This document shows, in pieces, positions 49,493 through 59,107 of a stretch of DNA of 64,000 nt (position 1 is its first letter; the number at the start of each line of letters is the position of its first letter). The DNA comes from Pseudooceanicola nanhaiensis DSM 18065 (GTDB lineage: Bacteria > Pseudomonadota > Alphaproteobacteria > Rhodobacterales > Rhodobacteraceae): the NCBI RefSeq assembly GCF_000688295.1, contig NZ_JHZF01000013.1, forward strand, positions 868,001 to 932,000. The letters run 5' to 3'. A program made the position numbers and the translations under genes. Under the pieces are notes generated by a model. That model saw only the letters and a list, made by a program, of their open reading frames with translations, ran no database searches and was not told the DNA's origin.

Positions 49493-50764
49493 TCAGGCCG
49501 CGATGAACTCGTTCCATTTGCGGACCATGTACTGGTTCTCGTCCATGACGGCGTTCCAGCAGGCGACCGCGCCCATGCGCGAATAGAAATCGCCGCCATC
49601 GCGGACCTCGCCGGCCGCGGCCAGCTTGTCCCCGGTGGGCGAGGTGATGACGTCGGTCGCGGGCTTGCCCTCGAACCAGTAGCCCCACTCGTTCTCGGAC
49701 ATGTATTCCTTCGAGGTCTCCGGAACGGCCGAGTAATAGCCCTGCCGCATCAGGTAGCCGCCGACCCAGCCGGAGAGATACCAGTTGATGTATTCGTAGG
49801 CCGCGTCGAGCTCCATGCCCGAGAGCGATTTCGACAGGCCGATCCCGCCGCCCCAGCTCCGGTAGCCTTCCTTCAGCGGCTGGTAGACGCAGTCGATGCC
49901 GCGCGACTTCACGGCGGTGATCGCGGGCGACCACATCGACTGGATCACCACCTCTCCGCTCGCCATCAGGTTGACGCTCTCGTCGAAGGTCTTCCAGAAG
50001 GCGCGGAACTGGCCGTTCCGCTTGGCCTCGGTGAAGATCGCGATGGTCTTGTCGATCTCCTCCTTGGTCATGTTGCCCTTGTCGCCGTACTGGACCTCGC
50101 CCATGGCCTCGCAGACCATGGCCATGTCCATGATGCCGATCGAGGAGATGTCGAGGATCGAGGCCTTGCCCTTGAACTCGGGGTTCAGGAGCTCCGCCCA
50201 GCTCTCGATCGGGCGGCCGATCAGGTCGGGGCGGATGCCCAGCGTGTCGGCGTTGTAGATCGTCGGGATGAGCGTCATCCAGTTGGTTTCCTCGTCCGCG
50301 AACCCGGTGGCGCCCGGTTCGGGGATGAAGCCCACGCTGTGCGGCGCGGTGCCCTGGGCGATCTCGCTCTCCGGGGTCAGCTTGCCGCTTTTGAAGATGC
50401 CGACGATCTTGTCGTAGTTCTTGATCTTCGAGACATCCATCGCCTGGAGGTTGCCGGTCGGCCAGACCTTCTTGCAGATCCAGTACTCGATGTCGGCGAT
50501 GTCGAAGCTGTCGGGCTGGGTCGCCGCGCGCTGCGTCACGCTGTCGGAATCGAGCGCGGTCATCTCGAGCGTGAAGCCCAGGTCTTCCTTCACCTTCTGC
50601 GCGACGTCGTTCAGGTTCGACACGCCGGTGCCGAACTGGCGCAGCGTGATGTCCTTGATGTCCTGCGCCCAGATCATCGGCGCGGGGAAGGCGGTGGCGG
50701 CAAGCGCGGCGCCGCCGGTCTTCAGCAGCGCGCGGCGGCTGTATCCTGTTCTGGCTTTGGCCAT
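49493..50764 (-). CDS. ABC transporter substrate-binding protein, PotD-like
   Basis: A 423-aa extracytoplasmic binding protein of the spermidine/putrescine (family 1/PotD) type. The N-terminus is a twin-arginine signal (YSRRALLKTGGAALAATAF, cleavage near IWAQD). Mature motifs include NYDKIVGIF, DLIGRPIESWAELLNPEFKGKASIL and GGIGLSKSLSGMELDAAYEYINWYLS, given as regions. It is longer than E. coli PotD (348 aa), and the ligand could be an amino-acid derivative rather than a polyamine. The gene follows the ATPase gene by 48 nt. Confidence 0.88.
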   Translation of the reverse strand: MAKARTGYSRRALLKTGGAALAATAFPAPMIWAQDIKDITLRQFGTGVSNLNDVAQKVKEDLGFTLEMTALDSDSVTQRAATQPDSFDIADIEYWICKKVWPTGNLQAMDVSKIKNYDKIVGIFKSGKLTPESEIAQGTAPHSVGFIPEPGATGFADEETNWMTLIPTIYNADTLGIRPDLIGRPIESWAELLNPEFKGKASILDISSIGIMDMAMVCEAMGEVQYGDKGNMTKEEIDKTIAIFTEAKRNGQFRAFWKTFDESVNLMASGEVVIQSMWSPAITAVKSRGIDCVYQPLKEGYRSWGGGIGLSKSLSGMELDAAYEYINWYLSGWVGGYLMRQGYYSAVPETSKEYMSENEWGYWFEGKPATDVITSPTGDKLAAAGEVRDGGDFYSRMGAVACWNAVMDENQYMVRKWNEFIAA

Positions 50765-50812
50765 GTCATCCTCTCTGTCGAATTGGCTGTTTGGTTCGCG
50801 TGGTTTCGGCCG

Positions 50813-51784
<972 letters not shown>

Positions 51785-51929
51785 CGGATGTCCCTTCCGC
51801 TGTTGTCCAAGGCTGCGCCGGAGACGGCGCGGGAAGAGAGGAGAATCGGCGCCCGGCGCGGCCCGGGTCCGCGATCGCCCGCTTTTTGTGCAGCTGGATC
51901 CGGCGTGTGCGCAGAACGTAATCCATCGG

Positions 51930-51937
51930 TGTATACA
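51930..51937. promoter_or_regulatory. TGTATACA palindrome in the potA/gntR divergent region
   Basis: A perfect 8-bp dyad within GGTGTATACAATCC lies 146 bp from the potA-like start and 71 bp from the GntR start. Some GntR/FCD proteins (MdcY-type) bind TTGTATACAA-like sites. It is the best candidate operator for the divergent GntR gene. The rest of the 223-bp gap shows nothing recognisable. Confidence 0.45.
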
Positions 51938-52007
51938 ATCCTGCGTCCGATCCCCGGCCGCTCCGCGACCGCTTGAGAATCGGACCCGGACCGGCGACAC
52001 ACGGGAC

Positions 52008-52718
52008 ATGAGAGACGGAACCCCCCCGATGTCCTCGGACCCCGACAGCCAGGATCGCAGCAGTGCCACGGTGGCCGCACGGCTGGCCGAGGCGATCCAC
52101 GATCACCGGCTGATCCCGGGAATGAAGCTGAACGAGGACGAGGTCGGCGTGATCTACGGCGTCTCCCGCACGGTGGTCCGGGCCGCCCTGCAGGAACTGG
52201 CGCACAACCACCTCGTCGAGCTGCGGCGCAACCGGGGGGCCTTCGTGGCGCAGCCTTCGGTGAAGGAGGCGCGCGAGGTCTTCGAGGCGCGCGCCCTTCT
52301 GGAGCCACGCACCGCGCGGTCGGCGGCCGCACGGACGACCGAGGCGGACATCGCCGCGCTGCGCGCGCATATCGTGGCCGAGCATGCCGCGCTCGACGCG
52401 GGCGCGACCGGCCGTGCGCTCCAGCTTTCCGGCCAGTTCCATATCGAGATCGCACGCATCGCCGACCAGCTCACCATCGCGGAGATCGTGGCGCAGCTGG
52501 TCGCGCGCTCGTCGCTGATCATCGCGCTCTACTGGCAGCGGCGCACGGCGCTCTGCGAGAGCCACGCGCATGACCAGCTGCTCCGGGCGCTGGCCGCGCG
52601 GGACGGGGCGCTGGCCGAGGACCTGATGAAGAGCCACCTGCTGGACATCCTCACCTCGCTCGATCTCAGGGACCAGTCGTCGCAGCCGCGCTCGCTGGAA
52701 GAGGCGCTGCGGCCGTGA
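52008..52718 (+). CDS. GntR/FCD-family transcriptional regulator
   Basis: A 236-aa FadR-subfamily regulator. The winged helix runs over [43 protein letters not shown] (about residues 23-65) and ends [12 protein letters not shown]. The FCD domain follows ([27 protein letters not shown]). ATG at 52008 is taken; ATG at 52029 (229 aa) is equally possible. It is divergent from the Pot-type importer, which it probably controls through the TGTATACA dyad. Its stop overlaps the GNAT start. Confidence 0.87.
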   Translation: MRDGTPPMSSDPDSQDRSSATVAARLAEAIHDHRLIPGMKLNEDEVGVIYGVSRTVVRAALQELAHNHLVELRRNRGAFVAQPSVKEAREVFEARALLEPRTARSAAARTTEADIAALRAHIVAEHAALDAGATGRALQLSGQFHIEIARIADQLTIAEIVAQLVARSSLIIALYWQRRTALCESHAHDQLLRALAARDGALAEDLMKSHLLDILTSLDLRDQSSQPRSLEEALRP

Positions 52719-53539
52719 TCCGCAACGCCTCTCTCGCCGATGTCGAGCGGATGCTCGACTGGGCCGCACAGGAGGGCTGGAACCCCGGGCTGGGCGACGC
52801 GCAGGCCTTCCTCGCCGCCGATCCGCAGGGCTTCTTCGTCGCCGAAGCGGGGGGCGAGGTCGCCGCCTGCATCTCGGTGGTGAACCATTCGGACAGCCAC
52901 GCCTTCCTCGGCTTCTACATCGCGCAGGCGGCGTTCCGGGGACAGGGGATCGCCTTCGAGCTCTGGCGCGAGGCGATGAAACACGCGGGCGACCGGACCG
53001 TCGGCCTCGACGGGGTGGCGGATCAGCAGGAGAACTACGCCCGCTCGGGCTTCGTGCGCAGCGGCGCGACGCTGCGGCTGGAAGGCCCGCGGCCCGAGGC
53101 GGAGGCCGACGGGATCCGGGCGTTCACGGCGCGGGACTTGGACGCGGTGGCCGCTCTGGATACGCAGGCGAACGGCGTGGCGCGGCCGCGCTTCCTGCGC
53201 GAATGGGTGAAGGACACCGGCAGCCGCCGCACGCTGGTGCTGGACGACGGCCGCGGGGTGGCGGGCTTCGCCACCGCGCGGCTCTGTCGCGCGGGCTGCA
53301 AGATCGGCCCGGTCGTCGCGCCCGACGCCGCCGCGGCGCTCGCGCTCGCCGCCGCCGCCGCCGGGGCGCTGCGCGCCTCCGACGTGGTGATCGACGTGCC
53401 GGATGCCCAACCCGGGTTCGTGGGCATCCTGAAGCGCCGGGGCTTCGCCGAGACCTTCGGGACCGCGCGGATGTACCGGGGCACGCCGCCCGCGGCCTCG
53501 GGGCGGCTCTTCGGCATCGCCACGATGGAGCTTGGCTGA
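52715..53539 (+). CDS. GNAT-family N-acetyltransferase with C-terminal YitH-type domain
   Basis: A 274-aa acetyltransferase. The N-terminal GNAT core has the acetyl-CoA loop [11 protein letters not shown] (Q/RxxGxG/A type). A second, divergent domain from about residue 130 resembles the YitH/HolE C-terminal acetyltransferase domain and ends with [23 protein letters not shown] at 52715 overlaps the GntR stop by 4 nt, so the two genes are coupled. The substrate is unknown; its link to the Pot-type importer regulator suggests an amine or amino acid. Confidence 0.85.
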   Translation: MIRNASLADVERMLDWAAQEGWNPGLGDAQAFLAADPQGFFVAEAGGEVAACISVVNHSDSHAFLGFYIAQAAFRGQGIAFELWREAMKHAGDRTVGLDGVADQQENYARSGFVRSGATLRLEGPRPEAEADGIRAFTARDLDAVAALDTQANGVARPRFLREWVKDTGSRRTLVLDDGRGVAGFATARLCRAGCKIGPVVAPDAAAALALAAAAAGALRASDVVIDVPDAQPGFVGILKRRGFAETFGTARMYRGTPPAASGRLFGIATMELG

Positions 53540-53610
53540 ACCGTCACGCGACGCGGGGTTTGACTTCCGGCCTCCGACCCGCCCGAATACGGGAAAGAGG
53601 AGGAGCGGAG

Positions 53611-55095
53611 ATGACCCATATTCTGGCGATCGACCAGGGCACCACGTCGAGCCGGGCGATCCTGTTCGACGCGGAGATGTCCGTGGTGGCGCAGGCGCAG
53701 GAGGAATTCACCCAGCATTTCCCCAGGAGCGGGTGGGTGGAGCACGAGGCGGCGGACCTCTGGACCTCGACCGCGGCGACCTGCCGGGCGGCGATGGAGA
53801 AGGCCGGCGTGCGCGCCCGCGACATCGCCGGCATCGGCATCACCAGCCAGCGCGAGACGACGGTCGTCTGGGACAGGGCGACCGGCAAGCCGATCCACCG
53901 CGCCATTGTCTGGCAGGACCGGCGCACGGCCGCGCGCTGCCGCGACCTGGCCGAGGCAGGGCATGAAGCCGCGGTGACGCGGGCGACGGGGCTGCTGCTC
54001 GATCCCTATTTCTCGGGCACGAAGGCGGCGTGGATCCTCGACAATGTCGAGGGCGCGCGCGCCCGGGCCGAGGCCGGTGAGCTGGCCTTCGGCACGGTGG
54101 ACAGCTGGCTGATCTGGAACCTGACCGGCGGGGCCGAACATGTCACCGACGCCACCAACGCCTCGCGCACCATGCTCTACGACATCCGCGAGGGGCGCTG
54201 GTCCGAGGAGATGTGCGAGCTGCTTCAGGTGCCGATGGCGATGCTGCCCGAGGTGAAGGATTGCGCGGCCGATTTCGGCATGGCCCGTGCGGACGTCTTC
54301 GGCGAGGCGATCCCGATCCTCGGCGTTGCGGGCGACCAGCAGGCGGCCACCATCGGGCAGGCCTGCTTCACGCCGGGAATGATGAAATCCACCTATGGCA
54401 CCGGCTGCTTCGCGCTGCTGAACACCGGGGACGAGGCGGTGACCTCGAAGAACCGGCTGCTGACCACCATCGCCTACCGGATGGACGGCCGGACCACCTA
54501 TGCGCTGGAAGGGTCGATCTTCATCGCGGGCGCGGTGGTGCAATGGCTGCGCGACGGGCTGCGGATCATCCGGGACGCGAAGGAGACGCAGCCGCTGGCG
54601 GAAAAGGCCGATGACGGCCAGCAGGTGATCCTGGTTCCCGCCTTCACCGGGCTGGGCGCGCCCTACTGGAACGCCGAATGCCGCGGCGGGATCTTCGGGC
54701 TCACGCGCAGCTCGGGCCCCGAGGAGCTGGCCCGCGCCGCGCTCGAGAGCGTCGGCTACCAGACCCGCGACCTGCTCGAGGCGATGCGCGCCGACTGGGG
54801 CGGCGCCGGCGAGACGGCGCTGCGGGTCGACGGCGGGATGAGCGCCTCGGACTGGGCGATGCAATTCCTGTCGGACATCATCGGCGCCCCGGTCGACCGG
54901 CCCGAGGTGCTCGAGACGACGGCCCTGGGCGCGGCATGGCTGGCCGGGCAGCGGGCGGGGCTCTACCCGGGGATGGAGGCCTTCGCCGAGGGATGGAAGC
55001 TCGAGCGGACCTTCACGCCCGCCATGCCGGCCGACGCCCGCGACGCGCGCTACGGCGCGTGGAAACGGGCGGTGGCGGCGGTGCAGGGGGTGTGA
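53611..55095 (+). CDS. glpK: Glycerol kinase
   Basis: A 494-aa FGGY-family kinase, close to the usual ~500 aa. It has [15 protein letters not shown] at the N-terminus, the glycerol-site [27 protein letters not shown], the FGGY signature region [12 protein letters not shown], and the C-terminal nucleotide site [11 protein letters not shown]. It phosphorylates glycerol to sn-glycerol 3-phosphate. AGAGGAGGAG precedes the ATG. glpD follows after 125 nt. Confidence 0.95.
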   Translation: MTHILAIDQGTTSSRAILFDAEMSVVAQAQEEFTQHFPRSGWVEHEAADLWTSTAATCRAAMEKAGVRARDIAGIGITSQRETTVVWDRATGKPIHRAIVWQDRRTAARCRDLAEAGHEAAVTRATGLLLDPYFSGTKAAWILDNVEGARARAEAGELAFGTVDSWLIWNLTGGAEHVTDATNASRTMLYDIREGRWSEEMCELLQVPMAMLPEVKDCAADFGMARADVFGEAIPILGVAGDQQAATIGQACFTPGMMKSTYGTGCFALLNTGDEAVTSKNRLLTTIAYRMDGRTTYALEGSIFIAGAVVQWLRDGLRIIRDAKETQPLAEKADDGQQVILVPAFTGLGAPYWNAECRGGIFGLTRSSGPEELARAALESVGYQTRDLLEAMRADWGGAGETALRVDGGMSASDWAMQFLSDIIGAPVDRPEVLETTALGAAWLAGQRAGLYPGMEAFAEGWKLERTFTPAMPADARDARYGAWKRAVAAVQGV

Positions 55096-55123
55096 GCCGG
55101 CGGCGCGGCATTCGCGCCATACT

Positions 55124-55146
55124 CGCCGCGCAAGTTCAACGCGGCG
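55124..55146 (+). promoter_or_regulatory. Hairpin between glpK and glpD
   Basis: CGCCGCG (55124-55130) and CGCGGCG (55140-55146) form a 7-bp stem with a 9-nt loop in the 125-nt intercistronic gap. There is no T-run. It may tune glpD expression or mRNA decay. Confidence 0.4.
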
Positions 55147-55220
55147 CTACACTCGGGCTCGACATGGTCTTATCCTGATCCGCGGTCATCCCGGGGGGCG
55201 GTGGCCGTGAAGGACGGTGA

Positions 55221-56783
55221 ATGGGCGAGTCGGTCGATCTTTTTATCATTGGCGGCGGCATCAACGGATGCGGCATCGCCCGGGACGCCGCGGGCCGCGG
55301 GCTGAGCGTCGCGCTGGCCGAGATGGGGGACCTCGGCTCGGGGGCCTCGGGCAACACGACGAAGCTGGTGCACGGCGGGCTGCGCTATATCGAGCGGCTC
55401 CAGTTCCGGCGCCTGCGCGAGGCGATGGCCGAACGCGACATCCTGCTGCGCATGGCCCCGCATGCCGTCCGGCCGCTGAGGGTGGTGCTGCCCTACGATC
55501 CCGATCTCCGGCTCGAGGCCGACACCCCGGCCGCGCGGCTGCTGAGCGTCCTGCTGCCATGGAGCGGCGGGCGGCGACCGGCCTGGGCGATCTCTCTCGC
55601 GCTGGCGCTCTACGGGCCCCGGGGGCCGAAGCTGCTGCCGCCGAAGGCCGATCTGGACCTGCGCGGCACGGCCGAGGGGCTGCCGCTGCAGGAGCGTTTC
55701 GCGCAGGGCTGGGAGGTTTCCGACGCCGTGGTCGACGATGCCCGGCTGGTGATGCTGAACGCCCGCGACGCGGCGCAGCGCGGCGCGCGGATCCTGACGC
55801 GGCGGCTGGTGACCTCGGCCCGGCGCGACGGCGATCACTGGGCCGTCGTGGTCGAGGACCTGCAGGGCAAGCAGAGCGAATACATCGCCCGCGCCCTGGT
55901 CAACGCGGCCGGTCCCTGGGCCGGGAAGGTGCAGGCGAGCGCCGAGGGCGTGGTCGAGACCGTGGCGCCGGGTCTGGTCCGCGGCTCCCATGCGGTGGTC
56001 CCGGCGCTCTTCGGGCACGACAAGGGGTATTACCTGCAGGCCAAGGACGGGCGCTACATCTTCGCGCTGCCCTTCGGCAGGAACCACACCCTGATCGGCA
56101 CCACCTATGTCGCGCATCCCGATGCGGATGCGCCGGCGGTCGGGACGAAGAACGAACAGGGCTACATGCTGGAATTCGTCAGCCGCTATTTCCGTCGGCC
56201 CGTCCGCGCCGAGGATGTCGTCTGGAGCTTCACCGGCGTCCGCAGCGCGCCGCTCGACGATGCAGACAGCGCGACCCGCGCCGACCGGAACTGCGTGCTC
56301 GACATGGACGACATCGACGGCCCGCCGATGCTGAGCCTCTATTCCGGGCGGCTGACCATGTACCGCAAGCAGGCCGAGGAGGCGATGGACCTGCTGGCCC
56401 CGCATTTCGAGACCATCCTGCCCGCCTGGACCGGGACCGTGCCGCTGCCGGGCGGCGACATGGCGGCCGGGGGTCTCGGCCCGCTCGCGGTGCGGCTGGC
56501 GACGGATTACGGCTTCCTCGGGCGGGAGTGGGCGCAGCGGCTGGTGCAGGCCTACGGGACCGAGGCGCGTCACATGCTGGGCGACGCCCGGTCGGCCGAG
56601 GACCTGGGCCGCGACTTCGGCGCCACGCTGACGGAACGCGAGGTGGTCTGGATGATCGAGAAGGAATTCGCCCAGACGGCCGAAGACGTGCTCTGGCGCC
56701 GCAGCAAGCTGGGGCTGGAGCTGGAAAAGCACCAGGTCGCGGCGCTGGAGGCCTTCATCGCGGATCACCTCAGGGCGGAATGA
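55221..56783 (+). CDS. glpD: Aerobic glycerol-3-phosphate dehydrogenase
   Basis: A 520-aa FAD-dependent dehydrogenase. The dinucleotide motif is FIIGGGINGCGIARDAAGRG, followed by GSGASGNTTKLVHGGLRYIE, which is characteristic of GlpD. The C-terminal GlpO/GlpD helical domain includes LTEREVVWMIEKEFAQTAEDVLWRRSKLGL. It oxidises sn-glycerol 3-phosphate to DHAP at the membrane, passing electrons to quinone. AAGGACGG precedes the ATG. It forms a glycerol unit with glpK. No glycerol facilitator or glpR was seen in the window. Confidence 0.95.
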   Translation: MGESVDLFIIGGGINGCGIARDAAGRGLSVALAEMGDLGSGASGNTTKLVHGGLRYIERLQFRRLREAMAERDILLRMAPHAVRPLRVVLPYDPDLRLEADTPAARLLSVLLPWSGGRRPAWAISLALALYGPRGPKLLPPKADLDLRGTAEGLPLQERFAQGWEVSDAVVDDARLVMLNARDAAQRGARILTRRLVTSARRDGDHWAVVVEDLQGKQSEYIARALVNAAGPWAGKVQASAEGVVETVAPGLVRGSHAVVPALFGHDKGYYLQAKDGRYIFALPFGRNHTLIGTTYVAHPDADAPAVGTKNEQGYMLEFVSRYFRRPVRAEDVVWSFTGVRSAPLDDADSATRADRNCVLDMDDIDGPPMLSLYSGRLTMYRKQAEEAMDLLAPHFETILPAWTGTVPLPGGDMAAGGLGPLAVRLATDYGFLGREWAQRLVQAYGTEARHMLGDARSAEDLGRDFGATLTEREVVWMIEKEFAQTAEDVLWRRSKLGLELEKHQVAALEAFIADHLRAE

Positions 56784-56851
56784 GCCGGACCCACCTTGCA
56801 GCCCCTTCCGGCGGGGCCTAGCATCGCCCTCGGTCCAAGGTCGGAAACACC

Positions 56852-57208
56852 ATGCCAAGCCCCGAGAGTCCCGGCGACACCGCGCTCGCCGCCCGATACC
56901 GCCCGCGCCTCGCCGCCGAGATCGCCGAGCTGCGGGCCGCCTCGGAGGCCGGGGCGGAGGCGCGCCGGCCGGTCACGCTCGACCAGCAGAGTGTCGGACG
57001 GCTGAGCCGGATGGACGCGCTCCGGAACCAGGCGATGGCGGCACGCACCGAGGCGCGGCGGCTGGCGCGCATCCGGGCGCTGGAGGCCGCGCTGGCGCGG
57101 ATCGGGGAGGGCGAATTCGGCTATTGCGGTGATTGCGGCGGGTTCATCGGGCTGAAGCGGCTCGACCTCGACCCGGCCGCGGCGCGCTGCATGGATTGCG
57201 CGGCCTGA
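56852..57208 (+). CDS. TraR/DksA-family C4 zinc-finger protein
   Basis: A 118-aa protein with a predicted coiled-coil (residues about 10-85, with many Arg/Ala/Glu heptads) and a C-terminal C4 zinc finger CGDCGGFIGLKRL then CMDC. DksA-type proteins bind the RNA polymerase secondary channel. This one is shorter than DksA (151 aa) and could be a paralogue with another role. The next gene starts 1 nt after its stop. Confidence 0.8.
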   Translation: MPSPESPGDTALAARYRPRLAAEIAELRAASEAGAEARRPVTLDQQSVGRLSRMDALRNQAMAARTEARRLARIRALEAALARIGEGEFGYCGDCGGFIGLKRLDLDPAAARCMDCAA

Positions 57209-57209
57209 C

Positions 57210-58391
57210 ATGCGGGTTTCGGAACAGACCCGCGTCGTTTCGGCCCTCGGGCTGGTGCAGATCTTCTCGTGGGGCAGTTCGTTCTACCTGCTCGCGGTGA
57301 TCTCGGACCCGCTCCGGGCCGAGACCGGCTGGTCCACCGGCCTCGTCACCGGCGGGATCTCGATGGGGCTGCTGGTGTCGGGCCTCTCCGCCGTCGTCGT
57401 CGGACGGCTGATCGAGGCCTTCGGCGGCCGCAAGGTGATGGCCTCGGGCATGGGACTGCTGGCCGCGGGGCTGGTGACCATCGCGCTGGCGCAGCATCCG
57501 GCCGCCTACCTCGGGGCATGGGTGCTCATGGGCATGGGGATGGCGGCGGGGCTCTATGACGCGGCCTTCGCCACGCTGGGGCGGATCTTCGGGGTGCAGG
57601 CGCGGGCGCCGATCACGGCGCTGACGCTCTGGGGCGGCTTCGCCTCGACGGTGTGCTGGCCGCTCTCGGCCTTCCTCGTGGAATGGATCGGCTGGCGGGG
57701 CACCTGCCTCACCTATGCCGGGATCCACCTCCTCGTCACCGCGCCGGTCTGCCTCTTCGGCCTGCCGCGCGCGAACCCGCTGCCGAAACCGGCCACGGGC
57801 AAGGACGGGCCGGGGCGGGATCCTTCGGTGCTGGCCGACCCGCGGTTCTGGATGATCGCGCTGGCGATGACCGTCACCGCAGGCGTCGCGGCCTTCTGGT
57901 CCGTGCACCTGATCACCATCCTCACCTCGGAGGGCGCGACGCTGGCCGCGGCCGTCGCCCTAGGCGCCGTCATCGGACCAAGCCAGGTCGGCGCGCGGGT
58001 GGTCGAGATGCTGGGGCGCGGCCGTCACCACCCGGTCTGGACCTTCGTGGCCTATGCCGTCTTCGCGGTGACGGGTTTCGGGATGCTCTGGGCCGGCCTG
58101 CCCGCCACCCTTGCCTTCATCGCCTACGGGGCCGGCAACGGGCTGTGGTCCATCGCCCGCGGCGCGCTGCCGCTGTCGATCTTCGGCCCCGACACCTATG
58201 CCCGCACCGTCGGGATGCTCGCGCTGCCGGTCTTCGCGGCCTCCGCCGTCTTCCCGCTGGCGGGCGCGGCGGCGATCGACCGCTTCGGGACCGGCTGGGC
58301 GGTGCCCGGCTCCTTCGTTGCCGTCCTCGTTCCCTTCACCGTGGCGATGATCCTGCTGAGGGGGCATCTGCGCGCGACCCCTGTGCGCTGA
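57210..58391 (+). CDS. MFS transporter
   Basis: A 393-aa major facilitator with 12 predicted TM segments. Residues 1-200 form the first bundle (SWGSSFYLLAVISDPLRAETGWS, GRLIEAFGGRKVMASGMG between TM2 and TM3 as the signature loop). The middle loop is about 25 residues. It resembles monocarboxylate/oxalate-formate-type MFS members in general shape, but the substrate is not known. It begins directly after the DksA-like gene and probably shares its transcript. Confidence 0.87.
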   Translation: MRVSEQTRVVSALGLVQIFSWGSSFYLLAVISDPLRAETGWSTGLVTGGISMGLLVSGLSAVVVGRLIEAFGGRKVMASGMGLLAAGLVTIALAQHPAAYLGAWVLMGMGMAAGLYDAAFATLGRIFGVQARAPITALTLWGGFASTVCWPLSAFLVEWIGWRGTCLTYAGIHLLVTAPVCLFGLPRANPLPKPATGKDGPGRDPSVLADPRFWMIALAMTVTAGVAAFWSVHLITILTSEGATLAAAVALGAVIGPSQVGARVVEMLGRGRHHPVWTFVAYAVFAVTGFGMLWAGLPATLAFIAYGAGNGLWSIARGALPLSIFGPDTYARTVGMLALPVFAASAVFPLAGAAAIDRFGTGWAVPGSFVAVLVPFTVAMILLRGHLRATPVR

Positions 58392-58398
58392 CGCCGGA

Positions 58399-58426
58399 TT
58401 GGACCGAAGGAGCCTGCCTCTATATC
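58399..58426 (+). promoter_or_regulatory. Candidate promoter of the VOC gene
   Basis: TTGGAC (58399-58404) and TATATC (58421-58426), 16 bp apart, lie 32 bp upstream of the VOC start codon in a short gap after the MFS gene. Both hexamers are near consensus for a housekeeping sigma factor. Confidence 0.4.
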
Positions 58427-58457
58427 CTCGGACAATGAGCCAAGAAGGGGAGGAACC

Positions 58458-59042
58458 ATGCGCAAGCTTCAGGTCCAGGGCGTGCACCACATCACGATCA
58501 CCGGTGCCGACCGGCAGAGCTCGATCGATTTCTGGGAAGGGGTGCTCGGCATGCCCTTCATCTTCGACCAGCCGAACCTCGACAACCCCGACGAGGGGCA
58601 TCTCTATTTCGACCCCGGCGACGGGCGGCTGATCACGATCTTCACCAACGAGAAGCGCACCCCCGTGCATGACCGCACGCCGACCGATCCGGGCTGCGTG
58701 CACCACCTCGCCTTCAACGTCAGCCACGCCACCTTCGCGCAGGCGGTCGAGCGGCTGGACGAACGCGGCATCAGGCATTCCGGGGTCAAGGACCGCGGGT
58801 TCATGGACTCGATCTACTTCAAGGACCCGCTGGGCCTGCTGATCGAGCTCGCCTCCTACCGGTTCGAGCCGCCGCGCGGGTCCTCCCATGCCGAGGTGAT
58901 GATCGAGGCGCATCGCATCCGCGTCGCGGCGGGGGATTACAACATCGCCGAAAAGCACCTCGCCGACGCGATAGAGCTGATCGTGCGGCGCTCTCAGCAG
59001 ACGCTGTCGGACAGCCGGGCGCCGGCCGATCCCTACGCCTGA
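58458..59042 (+). CDS. VOC-family (glyoxalase/extradiol dioxygenase fold) protein
   Basis: A 194-aa vicinal-oxygen-chelate protein with paired beta-alpha-beta-beta-beta modules. Metal ligands are His in GVHHITITG, His in CVHHLAFNV and Glu in GLLIELASYRFE. A C-terminal helical tail of about 55 residues follows. It could be a ring-cleaving dioxygenase, glyoxalase or isomerase; the sequence does not decide. GGGGAGGAACC precedes the ATG. Confidence 0.82.
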   Translation: MRKLQVQGVHHITITGADRQSSIDFWEGVLGMPFIFDQPNLDNPDEGHLYFDPGDGRLITIFTNEKRTPVHDRTPTDPGCVHHLAFNVSHATFAQAVERLDERGIRHSGVKDRGFMDSIYFKDPLGLLIELASYRFEPPRGSSHAEVMIEAHRIRVAAGDYNIAEKHLADAIELIVRRSQQTLSDSRAPADPYA

Positions 59043-59054
59043 GGGGCTGATGCA

Positions 59055-59084
59055 GGAAAGCCGCCGGGGGTCCGGCGGCTTTCC
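59055..59084. terminator. Strong bidirectional terminator hairpin
   Basis: A 13-bp perfect stem, GGAAAGCCGCCGG (59055-59067) and CCGGCGGCTTTCC (59072-59084), with a 4-nt loop between the convergent VOC gene and the large beta-helix gene. The TTTCC on one side and GGAAA on the other fit termination in both directions. Confidence 0.75.
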
Positions 59085-59107
59085 GGGTGTCGTTCAGGAC
59101 CAGGCGG

